Below are positions 45,043 to 53,312 of a stretch of DNA of 64,000 nucleotides, one piece after another. The notes below the pieces were generated by a model. The model made no database searches. It was given only the letters and a program-made list of their open reading frames with translations, and was not told the origin of the DNA. The DNA comes from Oceanimonas marisflavi (lineage in GTDB: Bacteria > Pseudomonadota > Gammaproteobacteria > Enterobacterales > Aeromonadaceae), in assembly GCF_003049725.1 (NCBI RefSeq), contig NZ_QAGM01000019.1, forward strand, positions 1 to 64,000, written 5' to 3'. The translations under genes were made by a program, and so were the position numbers. Position 1 is the first letter of the stretch. Every line of letters starts with the position of its first letter.

Positions 45043-45641
45043 TGTTTACCCATACCCTGCGCGTCATTCCCCTGATGCTGGGCCTTGCCCTGGCCGGCTG
45101 TGCCGGCTCCGGTGACAGCACCAGCGCATCCTATTTATTGCCGGAAACCACGGCGGTACAACAGCACGACGCCCGGCTGCTGGTGATGGTTGCCCCCGTC
45201 AGCATGGCTGCCTTTCTGGAAGGTGATGGCATTGTCATGCAGCTGAACGAGCTTGAAGTGCACCAGGCCCGCAACCATCTCTGGGCCGAGCCCCTGTCCG
45301 GGCAACTGCGTGAGCTGCTGATGGACAGGCTGAGCGATACCCTGCCCAACAGTCAGGTCATCTTCCGTGGCCAGCCCGGCCTGGCAAACCTGCCGGCCAG
45401 GGAGATCCGCCTGCAGCTGGATCGTTTTCAGGGGCGATACGATGGCATGGCCCTGATCCGCGGTCGCTGGCAGTTGCTGAATAAACAGGGCCGGTTGCTT
45501 AGGCAACAGGGATTTGAGGTAGCGGCGCCGCTTCAGGAAGACGGCTACCCTGCCCTGGTGCGCGCTCTGGCCAGTGGCTGGGAGCAGGTGGCAGACACAC
45601 TGGCTGCCGAGCTGGCTGCCAGTATTACATCAAGCAAATGA
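45042..45641 (+). CDS. pqiC: Outer-membrane lipoprotein PqiC
   Basis: 199 residues with a lipoprotein signal ending in the lipobox LAGC (Cys20) and the ABC-transporter-auxiliary-type fold of PqiC/YmbA. PqiC anchors the PqiB tube in the outer membrane. The start overlaps the pqiB stop by one base. Confidence 0.92.
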   Translation: MFTHTLRVIPLMLGLALAGCAGSGDSTSASYLLPETTAVQQHDARLLVMVAPVSMAAFLEGDGIVMQLNELEVHQARNHLWAEPLSGQLRELLMDRLSDTLPNSQVIFRGQPGLANLPAREIRLQLDRFQGRYDGMALIRGRWQLLNKQGRLLRQQGFEVAAPLQEDGYPALVRALASGWEQVADTLAAELAASITSSK

Positions 45642-45790
45642 TCTGTTTTCGGCCCTGTTGTAGCTGCCACTTTAGTCGGCAGGGCCTGTGCAACCGGCCT
45701 TGTGCAGCTGAATAATTTACTTCAGATACAAACGAAGCTTTATTCACCGAATATACTGAAGTGGCCGGCAATTTTTTATGAAGGCATTAA

Positions 45791-45807
45791 TGTATGTTGG
45801 CATAAAA
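45791..45807 (+). other. Ter-like site 2
   Basis: TGTATGTTGGCATAAAA, the same 15-base core and orientation as the site in front of tus. It lies 15 bases upstream of the histidine phosphatase start, so bound Tus might also affect that gene. Confidence 0.7.
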
Positions 45808-45821
45808 CAATAGGACACCCC

Positions 45822-46385
45822 ATGCCCACGCTGATCATTCAATGGATGCTGTTTTTTCTGCTGTTGTCACCGGCGGTTCATGCCGCTACCGATGCCGAGG
45901 CCTGGCAGGCCCTGAAGGAAGGGCGCGCCATGTTGCTGATGCGCCATACCAACGCCCCCGGCATTGGCGATCCGCCGGGCTTTATACTGGAGCGCTGTGA
46001 TACCCAGCGCAACCTGGACGCCCTTGGCCGGGCCCAGGCCGAGGCCTGGGGCGATCGCCTGCGCAGCCATGGCATTACCGACGCCCGGGTATACAGCAGC
46101 CAGTTCTGCCGCAGCCTGGATACCGCCCGTCTGCTGAATGTGGGTGAGGTGAACTCCGCTCCCGAGCTGAACTCGTTTTTTTCCCGGCGAAGCCGGCGCG
46201 CCGAGCAAATACGGGCGCTGCGCCGGTTTATCGCCGGTCTTGAGCCGGGTTTGCCGGTGATACTGGTCAGCCACCAGGTTAACATTACCGCCCTTACCAG
46301 CCGTTTTCCCGCTTCAGGCGAGGCGCTGATCCTGGCGCTGCCACTGGAAGAGCGGGTCGAGGTACTGGCCAGTATCAGGCCCTGA
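45822..46385 (+). CDS. Exported histidine phosphatase family protein
   Basis: 187 residues from ATG 45822. An upstream in-frame extension to 45702 spans the Ter-like site and lacks a ribosome site. A signal peptide (1-20, ending AVHA) is followed by a small branch-2-like phosphoglycerate-mutase fold: the RHG-type motif LLMRHTNAPG holds the nucleophile His and SHQVNITAL the second His. The family includes SixA and various small phosphatases; the substrate is unknown. The gene is framed by Ter-like sites at 45791 and 46404. Confidence 0.82.
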   Translation: MPTLIIQWMLFFLLLSPAVHAATDAEAWQALKEGRAMLLMRHTNAPGIGDPPGFILERCDTQRNLDALGRAQAEAWGDRLRSHGITDARVYSSQFCRSLDTARLLNVGEVNSAPELNSFFSRRSRRAEQIRALRRFIAGLEPGLPVILVSHQVNITALTSRFPASGEALILALPLEERVEVLASIRP

Positions 46386-46403
46386 TTTGGTATATGTCAC
46401 ATA

Positions 46404-46419
46404 TGTATGTTGGCATAAT
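46404..46419 (+). other. Ter-like site 3
   Basis: TGTATGTTGGCATAAT, third copy of the motif in the same orientation. It lies in the short gap between the convergent histidine phosphatase and blc genes. Confidence 0.7.
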
Positions 46420-46432
46420 CCATCAAGGTCAA

Positions 46433-46942
46433 TCACTGCTGCTTGACGAAAATCAGCTCATCAGTAGCAAAGCCCGCCTCCCGGGCCTTGGCTATCAGCC
46501 GTTTTTGTAACGCCGGATCGAGCACCGGTTTTCGCGCCAGCAGCCAGAGGTAATGGCGGCTGGGTCCCGATACCAGGGCATACTGGTAGTGTTCATCCAG
46601 TTCAAACACCACATAGGCACCGTAAAAGGGCCCGAAAAACGACACCTTCAGATGGGCCAGATCGGGGCTTTCCACAAAATAGGCCTTGCCCTCGGCTTCT
46701 TTCCATTCACCATTTGCGGTATTGAACCCCCGGTTGATCACCCTTACACCACCATCATCACGCAGGCTGTAATCGGCGGTTACCCGCGTCAGTCCCCGTT
46801 CAAAGGAGTGGTCGAGCCGGGCAATTTCATACCAGGTGCCCAGATACCGGTCGAGCTCAAAACCCGATACCGGGGTGATCCCCTCCGGCTTGCCGGCACA
46901 GCCGGCCAGCAACAAAAAACAGGCAAACAACGCATGTTTCAT
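46433..46942 (-). CDS. blc: Outer-membrane lipocalin Blc
   Basis: 169 residues. Lipoprotein signal with lipobox LLAGC (Cys15), the lipocalin signature YLGTWYEIARLDHSFERGL near residues 33-51, and the conserved beta strands (VTADYSLRDDGGVRVINRGFN). Bacterial lipocalins bind fatty acids or lysophospholipids and are linked to membrane stress. It overlaps the upstream mscS-like gene by 4 bases and is co-transcribed with it. Confidence 0.93.
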   Translation of the reverse strand: MKHALFACFLLLAGCAGKPEGITPVSGFELDRYLGTWYEIARLDHSFERGLTRVTADYSLRDDGGVRVINRGFNTANGEWKEAEGKAYFVESPDLAHLKVSFFGPFYGAYVVFELDEHYQYALVSGPSRHYLWLLARKPVLDPALQKRLIAKAREAGFATDELIFVKQQ

Positions 46943-48102
46943 TCATTATCTCCTTGTGAGATCGCAGCCCCCTGCTCTGACACCCGGCCAAATACCGGCT
47001 CCAGCCCTCTGGCTTCGTCCAGGTGCAGTTGCAGGTGTGGAAAGGGAATTTCAATGCCAGCCTCATCCAGCCCCTGCTTGATGGTTTCCAGCAACTCGCA
47101 GGAAATACGACCCTTTACCTCCACATCCTGAGCACTCACCCACACCTGGGCGCTGAGGATCACCGAGGAATCGGCCATTTCCCGCAGCTGCACTCTGGGT
47201 TGCAGCCTGTCATTGTTGATCGACATGGGATGAGCACTCAATATGGGCATGATCACCGCCCTGGCCTGCTCTACCGAGTCCTTGTAGGCAATATGCACGG
47301 GAATACGAATACGGGTAGGTCCTTCGGCGCTGTAATTGATAATGTCGGAGGTGGCCACGCTGTCGTTGGGGATCATGGTGAACACGTTGTCGCGGGTGCG
47401 CAGCCAGGTGGTGCGAAAGGCAATACGCACCACCCTGCCTTCTTCCCCGTGAATGCACACCCAGTCACCAATGCGGAAGGGCCGTTCAATCAGCAGGGTA
47501 ATGCCGGCAATAAAGTTGGACAGGGTAGACTGGGCGGCAAAGCCCACGGCAATGCCCACTATGCCCAGACCGGCAATAATGGAGAGCACATCAAAACCGA
47601 ACTGGGCCATGACGGTAATGGCGCCCAGCGCCATCAGCGACACCGACAGGGTATTCTTGCACAGCTGCACCAGGGAAGAGTCCAGATGATGGCGTGACAG
47701 CCGGTGAATAAGGCCACGGGACAACAACTGCCACACCAGGTAAAACGCCAGCGCCATCAGCCCGGCCCGGGCCATGCCCTTGATCACCCCTTCTTCGGCG
47801 CCGTACTGGGCCAGCACCGCCACCAGAGTGGCCAGTCCCAGCAGGTAGCGCAGCACGACCCGCCCGGTGCGGTAAGGCCCCTGCCCGTATCCCAGCCGGT
47901 TCAGCACCTGTCGTATCAGGGCGCATCCCACCCAATACACCAGGCCGAACAGCAACACTATCATCAGGGTCACCAGCAGCTGGCCCAGGCTATACACCAG
48001 CAACTCCTGCCAGTTAAAACCACTTAATCCCAGGGCACTGCCGGTTTCCTGCAGACTTTTTTGAAACTGTTGCCACAACAGGGCGATGTCGGCGTCGTTC
48101 AT
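46939..48102 (-). CDS. MscS-family mechanosensitive channel
   Basis: 387 residues from ATG 48102 (AGGAAAGG upstream); the 38 codons before it are not needed. About four to five membrane segments end in the MscS pore helix (SIIAGLGIVGIAVGFAAQSTLSNFIAGITLL), followed by the beta domain with RPFRIGDWV and NVFTMIPND and a C-terminal alpha/beta domain. It should open under membrane tension and release solutes after osmotic downshock. It is larger than MscS itself (286 residues) and resembles the YbdG/YnaI size range. Confidence 0.88.
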   Translation of the reverse strand: MNDADIALLWQQFQKSLQETGSALGLSGFNWQELLVYSLGQLLVTLMIVLLFGLVYWVGCALIRQVLNRLGYGQGPYRTGRVVLRYLLGLATLVAVLAQYGAEEGVIKGMARAGLMALAFYLVWQLLSRGLIHRLSRHHLDSSLVQLCKNTLSVSLMALGAITVMAQFGFDVLSIIAGLGIVGIAVGFAAQSTLSNFIAGITLLIERPFRIGDWVCIHGEEGRVVRIAFRTTWLRTRDNVFTMIPNDSVATSDIINYSAEGPTRIRIPVHIAYKDSVEQARAVIMPILSAHPMSINNDRLQPRVQLREMADSSVILSAQVWVSAQDVEVKGRISCELLETIKQGLDEAGIEIPFPHLQLHLDEARGLEPVFGRVSEQGAAISQGDNE

Positions 48103-48448
48103 CTGGGCACCTTTCCTGAAAGCTGGCCGAACAGCCGGCCGAATGCTGAAACTATAGCAGCGCAGGACCTGTTCCGGCCCAGCCGAACAAGGACCCAAAT
48201 GAAATTCATGAGACAATTTTTGACCAGTAGGTTACCGAAAAACCGGTGTTTTTTCTGACGGCTTCTATACTTCGATTGCAGCAGGCCTGCTGACTGCAGC
48301 AATTGGTAAGGATTAAAAACAAAACATGGATTGACAGCAAAACAGTGGCACGCTTCGTTCACCGGGCCCATTACAGACCCGGTGCGCAGTTTTATTCGAA
48401 GAGTTGCAAGTGCTTGATTGAATTCAATGATTAATCCGAGGTGTTATC
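48103..48448. other. Intergenic region between mscS-like gene and outer-membrane barrel gene
   Basis: About 350 bases. It holds the divergent promoters, a short ACCGGGC...CCCGGTG stem-loop (48359-48384) with a weak T stretch, and no gene that can be supported. Confidence 0.4.
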
Positions 48449-49012
48449 ATGAAAATGCTAAAAAAAGCGCCGATAGCCATTCTTCTCGGCGCCACCTTAC
48501 TCCCCGCCTATGCCATGGCACACGCGCACATGGGGGGGCACAGCACAATGGGTCCGAACGAGGGTGATCGGGAGTTCTCACTGTCCGGTACCGGTAGCAG
48601 CAGCAAGGATTTCGATAACAGCAGCTTTGGTATTTCCGGCGACTACGGCTGGTATTTTTCCAACCGTACCTTGGCCGGTATTCGCCAGAGCATCAACTTC
48701 GCCGACATTGAAGGCGAGGATCTGACCGATGATTTCTGGAACGGCAGTACCCGGGGCTTCATTGACTATCACTTTGGCCAGAATGCGGCTCGTCCCTTTG
48801 TGGGCGCCTCACTCGGTGCCATTTATGGTGACGGAGTCAAAGACACCGGCATTGCCGGCCTGGAAGCGGGCCTTAAATATTACCTGCTGCCCACCACCTT
48901 TATTCAGGCCAGGGCCGAATATCAGTTCCTGTTTGACAGCGGCGACAGCGCCGAAGACAACTTCGATGACGGCGCCTGGGCCTACACCTTTGGTATGGGT
49001 CTTAACTTCTGA
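48449..49012 (+). CDS. Small outer-membrane beta-barrel protein
   Basis: 187 residues. The signal peptide (1-24, ending YAMA) is followed by a His-rich start of the mature chain (HAHMGGHS) and alternating strands (DYGWYFSNRTLAGIRQSINF, GFIDYHFGQ, RAEYQFLF), ending in the terminal phenylalanine of outer-membrane barrels (TFGMGLNF). It looks like an 8-strand barrel of the OmpX/OmpW or opacity type. Function unknown. Single gene with a clear ribosome site (CGAGG) and a strong terminator. Confidence 0.8.
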   Translation: MKMLKKAPIAILLGATLLPAYAMAHAHMGGHSTMGPNEGDREFSLSGTGSSSKDFDNSSFGISGDYGWYFSNRTLAGIRQSINFADIEGEDLTDDFWNGSTRGFIDYHFGQNAARPFVGASLGAIYGDGVKDTGIAGLEAGLKYYLLPTTFIQARAEYQFLFDSGDSAEDNFDDGAWAYTFGMGLNF

Positions 49013-49034
49013 TCCGGCTGTCATGCCACATTGT

Positions 49035-49064
49035 AAAAACAGCCCCAAAAGGGGCTGTTTTTTT
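49035..49064. terminator. Bidirectional terminator
   Basis: AAACAGCCCC, loop AAAA, GGGGCTGTTT followed by T on the plus strand and by TTTTT on the minus strand. It serves both the barrel gene and the convergent DUF1289 gene. Confidence 0.85.
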
Positions 49065-49239
49065 AGCTCTTGCCCTGTTGCTGACGCTCTTTTGCACGCC
49101 GGACAATAACAGCCTTGTCCTGCTCGCTGCGCTCGCGCCAGCCGGTGATCTCGTCAATGGTGCGATAACAGCCCATGCACAGCCGTTGTTCATTCAGCCG
49201 GCACAGACCGATACAGGGGCTGACCACAGGCTCATTCAT
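49063..49239 (-). CDS. DUF1289 small cysteine-rich protein
   Basis: 58 residues from ATG 49239 (MNEPVVSPCIGLCRLNEQ); 12 further codons upstream are unlikely. The pattern CIGLC...CMGCYRTIDEI is the DUF1289 signature, four conserved cysteines that could hold zinc or iron. Function unknown. The gene overlaps the upstream lipoprotein gene by 8 bases. Confidence 0.85.
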   Translation of the reverse strand: MNEPVVSPCIGLCRLNEQRLCMGCYRTIDEITGWRERSEQDKAVIVRRAKERQQQGKS

Positions 49240-49594
49240 CACGCACCCGCTCCAGCCGCACATTAACCAGGCCATTGCCTCTCATCAGGGTGTGCTCATC
49301 CACAATGGTCCAGACTTCTTCCTGTTCCCCCTGCACAAACACCAGATAACGCTTGCCTGCCGACTCGCGAACAAAAATGTCGTCAAAACGGGTTCGCTCA
49401 CCATTGTGCTCCATATAATCGCGGCCAATCACAATCTGCTCGCTGCCCATCAGACCGGAAAAGTCGCTCATCAGCTGAGACACCATCTGATTGGAGGAGT
49501 CCGCCCGGGTCTCGTACACCCCTTCAAAGCCGTGATCGCAGGCCGAGAGCAGCAGGGCCAGAGCCAGGCACGCGCCGTATTTCAATGATTTCAT
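49232..49594 (-). CDS. Small lipoprotein of unknown function
   Basis: 120 residues with a lipoprotein signal (lipobox LLLSAC, Cys19). The mature part is a short beta-rich domain with the pattern GVYETRADSSNQMVSQLMSDF and IVIGRDYMEHNGERTRFDDIFV. Asp is the residue after Cys, which in E. coli favours retention in the inner membrane. No family recognised. It is co-transcribed with the DUF1289 gene. Confidence 0.75.
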   Translation of the reverse strand: MKSLKYGACLALALLLSACDHGFEGVYETRADSSNQMVSQLMSDFSGLMGSEQIVIGRDYMEHNGERTRFDDIFVRESAGKRYLVFVQGEQEEVWTIVDEHTLMRGNGLVNVRLERVRDE

Positions 49595-49673
49595 TCTTTT
49601 TCACCAGATATGCTGTGAATACAGCGGGTTAAAATATGCGGGCATTATAGGCCAAGGTCGCTTGCCAAAAAAC

Positions 49674-49695
49674 AAAGCCCGGCTTGCCGGGCTTT
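49674..49695 (-). terminator. Terminator behind the coiled-coil protein gene
   Basis: AAAGCCCGGC, TT, GCCGGGCTTT: a 10-bp stem about 35 bases after the stop at 49730. A T-run follows the stem on the minus strand (TTTGTTTTTTGG). Confidence 0.8.
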
Positions 49696-49729
49696 ACGAA
49701 ATGGGCCTGTCTCGCAGACCGGCCAGCGA

Positions 49730-50026
49730 TTAACGCTGTTGCTTAAACTTGTCGGCCGCCTTGCCAAAGGCATCGCTCAGGCTGTTCCAGGCATTCTCAA
49801 ACCCTTGCTTCAGTTCCTCCCAGCTTTGCTCTCCGGCCTCGGATAACTCATCAAGCTTGTTTTCACCCTGCTCAATCTGAGCCTTCATGGTCTTGATCTG
49901 GCGGTTAAGCTCAATGCGGGTGTCGGCATCCGCCTGCTCGGCCTGCGCCTTGAGCTTGTCGAGCTCGGCTTTCCACTCATCCAGCCTGGCCTTGGCCTTT
50001 TGTTGATACAGCTCTCTCTCATTCAT
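49730..50026 (-). CDS. Coiled-coil protein (sll1863-like)
   Basis: 98 residues, almost entirely charged heptad repeats (KARLDEWKAELDKLKAQAEQ), with a C-terminal amphipathic helix (FENAWNSLSDAFGKAADKF). Soluble, no signal peptide. Similar proteins are annotated as sll1863 family stress-response proteins. The function is not established. The ribosome site GGAGGAA is strong. Confidence 0.75.
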   Translation of the reverse strand: MNERELYQQKAKARLDEWKAELDKLKAQAEQADADTRIELNRQIKTMKAQIEQGENKLDELSEAGEQSWEELKQGFENAWNSLSDAFGKAADKFKQQR

Positions 50027-50064
50027 GGGAATATTCCTCCTGTCTTGACCACGAGTGTTGATCG

Positions 50065-50430
50065 TTACTGTGATAGCCAGCGCCGGGCACTGTCTTCCTC
50101 CTCAGGCGTAAAGGCACGGATCTCCAGCCCCGGGATCAGCGCACCTTCCAGCTTGCTGGCCGAGCGGATCCAGCCCCTGGCGGCCACCACCGCAATTTTT
50201 TCAAACCGGCGCACCATGCCGAACAACGCCGGCAACCGCGCCAGCTCTACCCCCATGGCACCCAGCGTGGGCCACTCGAAATCGCCAATGCGATACAACA
50301 CGCGCCCGTGCTCCATACCCCGGCTTTTTTCAATCAGCTCATCCAGTGCCGCTTTCATGGCCTCGCTGTCGAGCCGGCCGCTGAGATCCAGCTCCAGCTG
50401 GTTTTCACCGGTCACCGTTACTCTGAACAT
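50065..50430 (-). CDS. SpoIIAA-like STAS/SEC14 domain protein
   Basis: 121 residues of the PF11964 family: LELDLSGRLDSEAMKAALDEL, then DFEWPTLGAMGVELARLPAL and VAARGWIRSASKLEGALIPG. The fold is a small alpha/beta STAS-like domain thought to bind a lipid or act in signalling, without known substrate. Single gene. Confidence 0.8.
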   Translation of the reverse strand: MFRVTVTGENQLELDLSGRLDSEAMKAALDELIEKSRGMEHGRVLYRIGDFEWPTLGAMGVELARLPALFGMVRRFEKIAVVAARGWIRSASKLEGALIPGLEIRAFTPEEEDSARRWLSQ

Positions 50431-50567
50431 AGCTTGCTCCTTTCACTTTGGTCAGTAAAACCACCCCACCCTGAAAGATACACCCGCTGCCACAAACGCA
50501 CCGGCATAATGATGACCGGCATAATATTTCACCGTGTTACCATGGCCGCTTTTTCAGGGGCGGCATC

Positions 50568-51245
50568 ATGACTCACAAACGCAAACTGTTAATGTCCTGG
50601 AGCAGCGGCAAGGACAGCGCCTGGGCCCTGCACACTCTGCAGCAACACCCGGAATACAAGGTGGTGGGCCTGTTTACCACGGTCAACGAAGCCTTTGAAC
50701 GGGTGGCCATGCACGGCGTGCGTACCGAACTGCTGCGCCAGCAGGCAGACGCCCTTGGTCTGCCCCTGGAGGTCATCGCCCTGCCCTGGCCCTGCACCAA
50801 CGAAGACTACCAGGCCCGCATGGGCGCATTTATCAAGGGAGCGAAAAAGCGCGGCATAGACGCCTTTGGCTTTGGCGATCTGCTGCTGGAAGACGTAAAG
50901 CAGTACCGCGAAAACCAGCTGGCTGGCACCGGTATTGAAGCGGTATTTCCCATCTGGCACACCCCCACTGACAGCCTGCCCCACAAGATGATTGAAAACG
51001 GCCTGCGTGCCGTGATCACCTGCCTGGATCCGAAAAAGGTGCCAAAGGCATTCGCCGGCCGCGAGCTGACCGCCGAATTGCTGGCCGAGCTGCCCGAGGG
51101 CACCGATCCCTGCGGCGAAAACGGCGAGTTTCATACCTTTGTGTTTGACGGCCCCATGTTCAGGCAGCCGGTAACCATTGCACCCGGCGAGGTAGTGGAG
51201 CGGGACGGCTTTGTGTTTGCGGACATACTACCGGCATCAGGATGA
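50568..51245 (+). CDS. Diphthine-ammonia-ligase-like ATP-pyrophosphatase (DUF71)
   Basis: 225 residues. The PP-loop SWSSGKDSAWAL (10-21) binds ATP, and the conserved GFGDLLLEDVKQYRE and GENGEFHTFVFDGP segments are those of the DUF71/Dph6 family. In eukaryotes the enzyme amidates diphthine on EF2. Bacteria have no diphthamide, so the bacterial substrate is unknown. Cytoplasmic, single gene. Confidence 0.85.
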   Translation: MTHKRKLLMSWSSGKDSAWALHTLQQHPEYKVVGLFTTVNEAFERVAMHGVRTELLRQQADALGLPLEVIALPWPCTNEDYQARMGAFIKGAKKRGIDAFGFGDLLLEDVKQYRENQLAGTGIEAVFPIWHTPTDSLPHKMIENGLRAVITCLDPKKVPKAFAGRELTAELLAELPEGTDPCGENGEFHTFVFDGPMFRQPVTIAPGEVVERDGFVFADILPASG

Positions 51246-51330
51246 TGCCCGCACTACGAACAAACTCAAGCACCAATACTACCGCTAACTTTGCAGCCAG
51301 TCCGGTTGACAAAAATTAACACCTCATTTA

Positions 51331-51369
51331 CATTTGTGATTCATAATTTGTAATTATAAATCACAAATG
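51331..51369. promoter_or_regulatory. 39-bp palindrome, probable operator of the permease gene
   Basis: CATTTGTGATT and AATCACAAATG form 11-bp arms. The inner ATAATT/AATTAT continue the symmetry to 17-bp arms with one mismatch around TGT. It lies about 80 bases before the permease start, in place for a dimeric regulator. GTGAT-N-ATCAC-type arms resemble GntR-family sites, but the regulator is not in the window. Confidence 0.65.
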
Positions 51370-51450
51370 GGAGGTAAACCTACATTGAAAACCATCTAGC
51401 AAATATACCCAACTAAACAGTCGACTCAGAAACATTAAAGGGAATTTTCA

Positions 51451-52797
51451 ATGAATCGAGATACTTCAAAGCGACAGGATTCGCCTGATGGCATCCTGCC
51501 TGTTGCACAAGATAAAAGACCAATGACACAAAGCAGCTATGCACTGGTATTTTGGTCTTCGGGCATTATTGTGCAAATTATGGTTATTGGGCAATATCTT
51601 CTCTACCCAACCGGAAGCCTTAACTTTATTCAGGTATTGGCAGCGGGTATTGTTGCCAGTATAGGCGTAGCCTTGCTGATGACATTCCAGGGACATGCCG
51701 GCATGAAATACGGCATTCCTTTCATTGTTCAAGGAAGAACCAGCTTTGGAACCAAAGGCACCAAGTTTGTTGCCATTTTAAGGTGCATCCCTGCCATTGC
51801 ATGGAATGGCATTGGCACCTGGATTGGGGCACTGGCGCTGGAGCAGGTCACTAATACGCTTTTTGGCTTTTCTAATGTCTGGGTATACTTTTTCCTGATT
51901 TTATCTCTGCAAAGTATACTCGCGTACCGTGGCATAGAAACCATATCGAAATTTAATGGCGCCATGTCGTTTATTATTTTCTCGATGCTCATTTATTTTT
52001 TCTATGTAGTTTTCTCTGAAGGCAATATTGATTTTTCCACTGCATCTGAAATTCCCGGCTCCTGGGGACTTGCCTGGATTGCAGGGATGATGGCTGCCTT
52101 TGCCAACTGGACTACAGTGATATTAAACAGTTCTGACCTCACAAGGCAAATCAACCCAAAAGGAAAATCTATCTTAAAAACAAGTGCCATTGCCAACTTT
52201 GCCGGGGTCCTTCCCCCCTGGTTATTCATGATAGTGTCAGGCATGTTCATTGGCCTGGCCACTGGCAGCACCGATCCCATTGCCGGCCTGGTTCAACTTT
52301 CACCTAACCCTGTTTTCGGGATAGTACTGCTTGTGTTTATCATTCTGGCACAAATAACCTCCAACCTTACTCTTAACATACTGCCGCCGGCTCTTGCTTT
52401 TCAGGATATTTTCAAAACATCCTGGCGAGGTGGAATCATTTACGTTTCGATACTCTCCGTCGTCACAGCACCCTGGCTCCTGTTCAGCAGTGATTATTTC
52501 TTTAAGTTTCAAAATTTCTACTCAAGCTTCCTGGGGCCTGCCGCTGCTATCATGATAGCGGACTACTTCATCATAAGAAAAAGGAAGCTGAACATTGAGA
52601 AACTCTATGATGAAAATCACTACAACTACAAGAGTGGCTTCAGCCCTGTTGGTATGGGCTCGCTAATCTGTGGTGCCATCGTTTCCTTCTTGTTCCTTGA
52701 TTATTCCTGGCTGATTGGGTTCCCCTTTACTTTCATGCTTTTCTTAACCATGAAAAAACTGGGTGCCGACCAATATTTTGAGAAGAAAGTGGCCTGA
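51451..52797 (+). CDS. NCS1-family purine/cytosine permease
   Basis: 448 residues, 12 membrane segments. The start of helix 1 (SYALVFWSSGIIVQIMVIGQYL) and the GMKYGIPFIVQGRTSFG and AIAWNGIGTWIGA segments are the NCS1 pattern seen in CodB and PucI. It should import a nucleobase or hydantoin with Na+ or H+. The gene has clearly more A+T and different codon use from its neighbours and no catabolic enzyme beside it, which suggests recent transfer. A 39-bp palindrome lies upstream. Confidence 0.88.
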   Translation: MNRDTSKRQDSPDGILPVAQDKRPMTQSSYALVFWSSGIIVQIMVIGQYLLYPTGSLNFIQVLAAGIVASIGVALLMTFQGHAGMKYGIPFIVQGRTSFGTKGTKFVAILRCIPAIAWNGIGTWIGALALEQVTNTLFGFSNVWVYFFLILSLQSILAYRGIETISKFNGAMSFIIFSMLIYFFYVVFSEGNIDFSTASEIPGSWGLAWIAGMMAAFANWTTVILNSSDLTRQINPKGKSILKTSAIANFAGVLPPWLFMIVSGMFIGLATGSTDPIAGLVQLSPNPVFGIVLLVFIILAQITSNLTLNILPPALAFQDIFKTSWRGGIIYVSILSVVTAPWLLFSSDYFFKFQNFYSSFLGPAAAIMIADYFIIRKRKLNIEKLYDENHYNYKSGFSPVGMGSLICGAIVSFLFLDYSWLIGFPFTFMLFLTMKKLGADQYFEKKVA

Positions 52798-52805
52798 TAC
52801 AAACA

Positions 52806-52829
52806 GAAGGAGGCCTCACGGCCTCCTTC
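52806..52829 (+). terminator. Hairpin behind the permease gene
   Basis: GAAGGAGGCC, TCAC, GGCCTCCTTC: a 10-bp stem eight bases after the stop. There is no T-run, so its strength as a terminator is doubtful. Confidence 0.5.
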
Positions 52830-52892
52830 ATCTCACCCATCAGGCATGCTGTTTCATACCTCGTTCTCTTCGTCGCAGCAGGCTGCCAGGTT

Positions 52893-53231
52893 TCAGGCTT
52901 TTTTCACAAAGGCGGCGGTCACCATCATTTCACCGGCGCCGTCTACCTTGCAGTCCAGCTCGTGATCCTTGGCATCCACAATGCGGCGGATCAGCGCCTT
53001 GGTGCCGATTTTAATGACCATGGAGCTGCCCTTTACCTTGAGATCCTTGGCCACGGTAATGCGGTCGCCTTCCTGCAACAGGGTGCCATTGGCATCCTTG
53101 GCGGTGATGGGTGCATCGTCGGCGGCCACTTCCGCCGGGTTCCACTCATGGCCACACTCGGGGCAGATCAGCTGCTCCTGATCCTGGTAAACATATTCGG
53201 AGTTGCACTTGGGACATGGAGGTAAAGACAT
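52893..53231 (-). CDS. yjdM: Zinc-ribbon protein YjdM (PhnA)
   Basis: 112 residues from ATG 53231 (MSLPPCPKCNSEYVYQD), close to E. coli YjdM throughout. The N-terminal zinc ribbon CPKC...CPEC is followed by an SH3-like domain (GDRITVAKDLKVKGSSMVIKIGTK). It was once called PhnA but is not a phosphonoacetate hydrolase. Its role is unknown. Single gene. Confidence 0.93.
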   Translation of the reverse strand: MSLPPCPKCNSEYVYQDQEQLICPECGHEWNPAEVAADDAPITAKDANGTLLQEGDRITVAKDLKVKGSSMVIKIGTKALIRRIVDAKDHELDCKVDGAGEMMVTAAFVKKA

Positions 53232-53312
53232 GATTTGCTTCTTCTTCAAAGTGATTTTGTGACTATGTTAACGATAATTCCCTGATTTTTCGAGTGGATT
53301 TATGCGAAGGCA

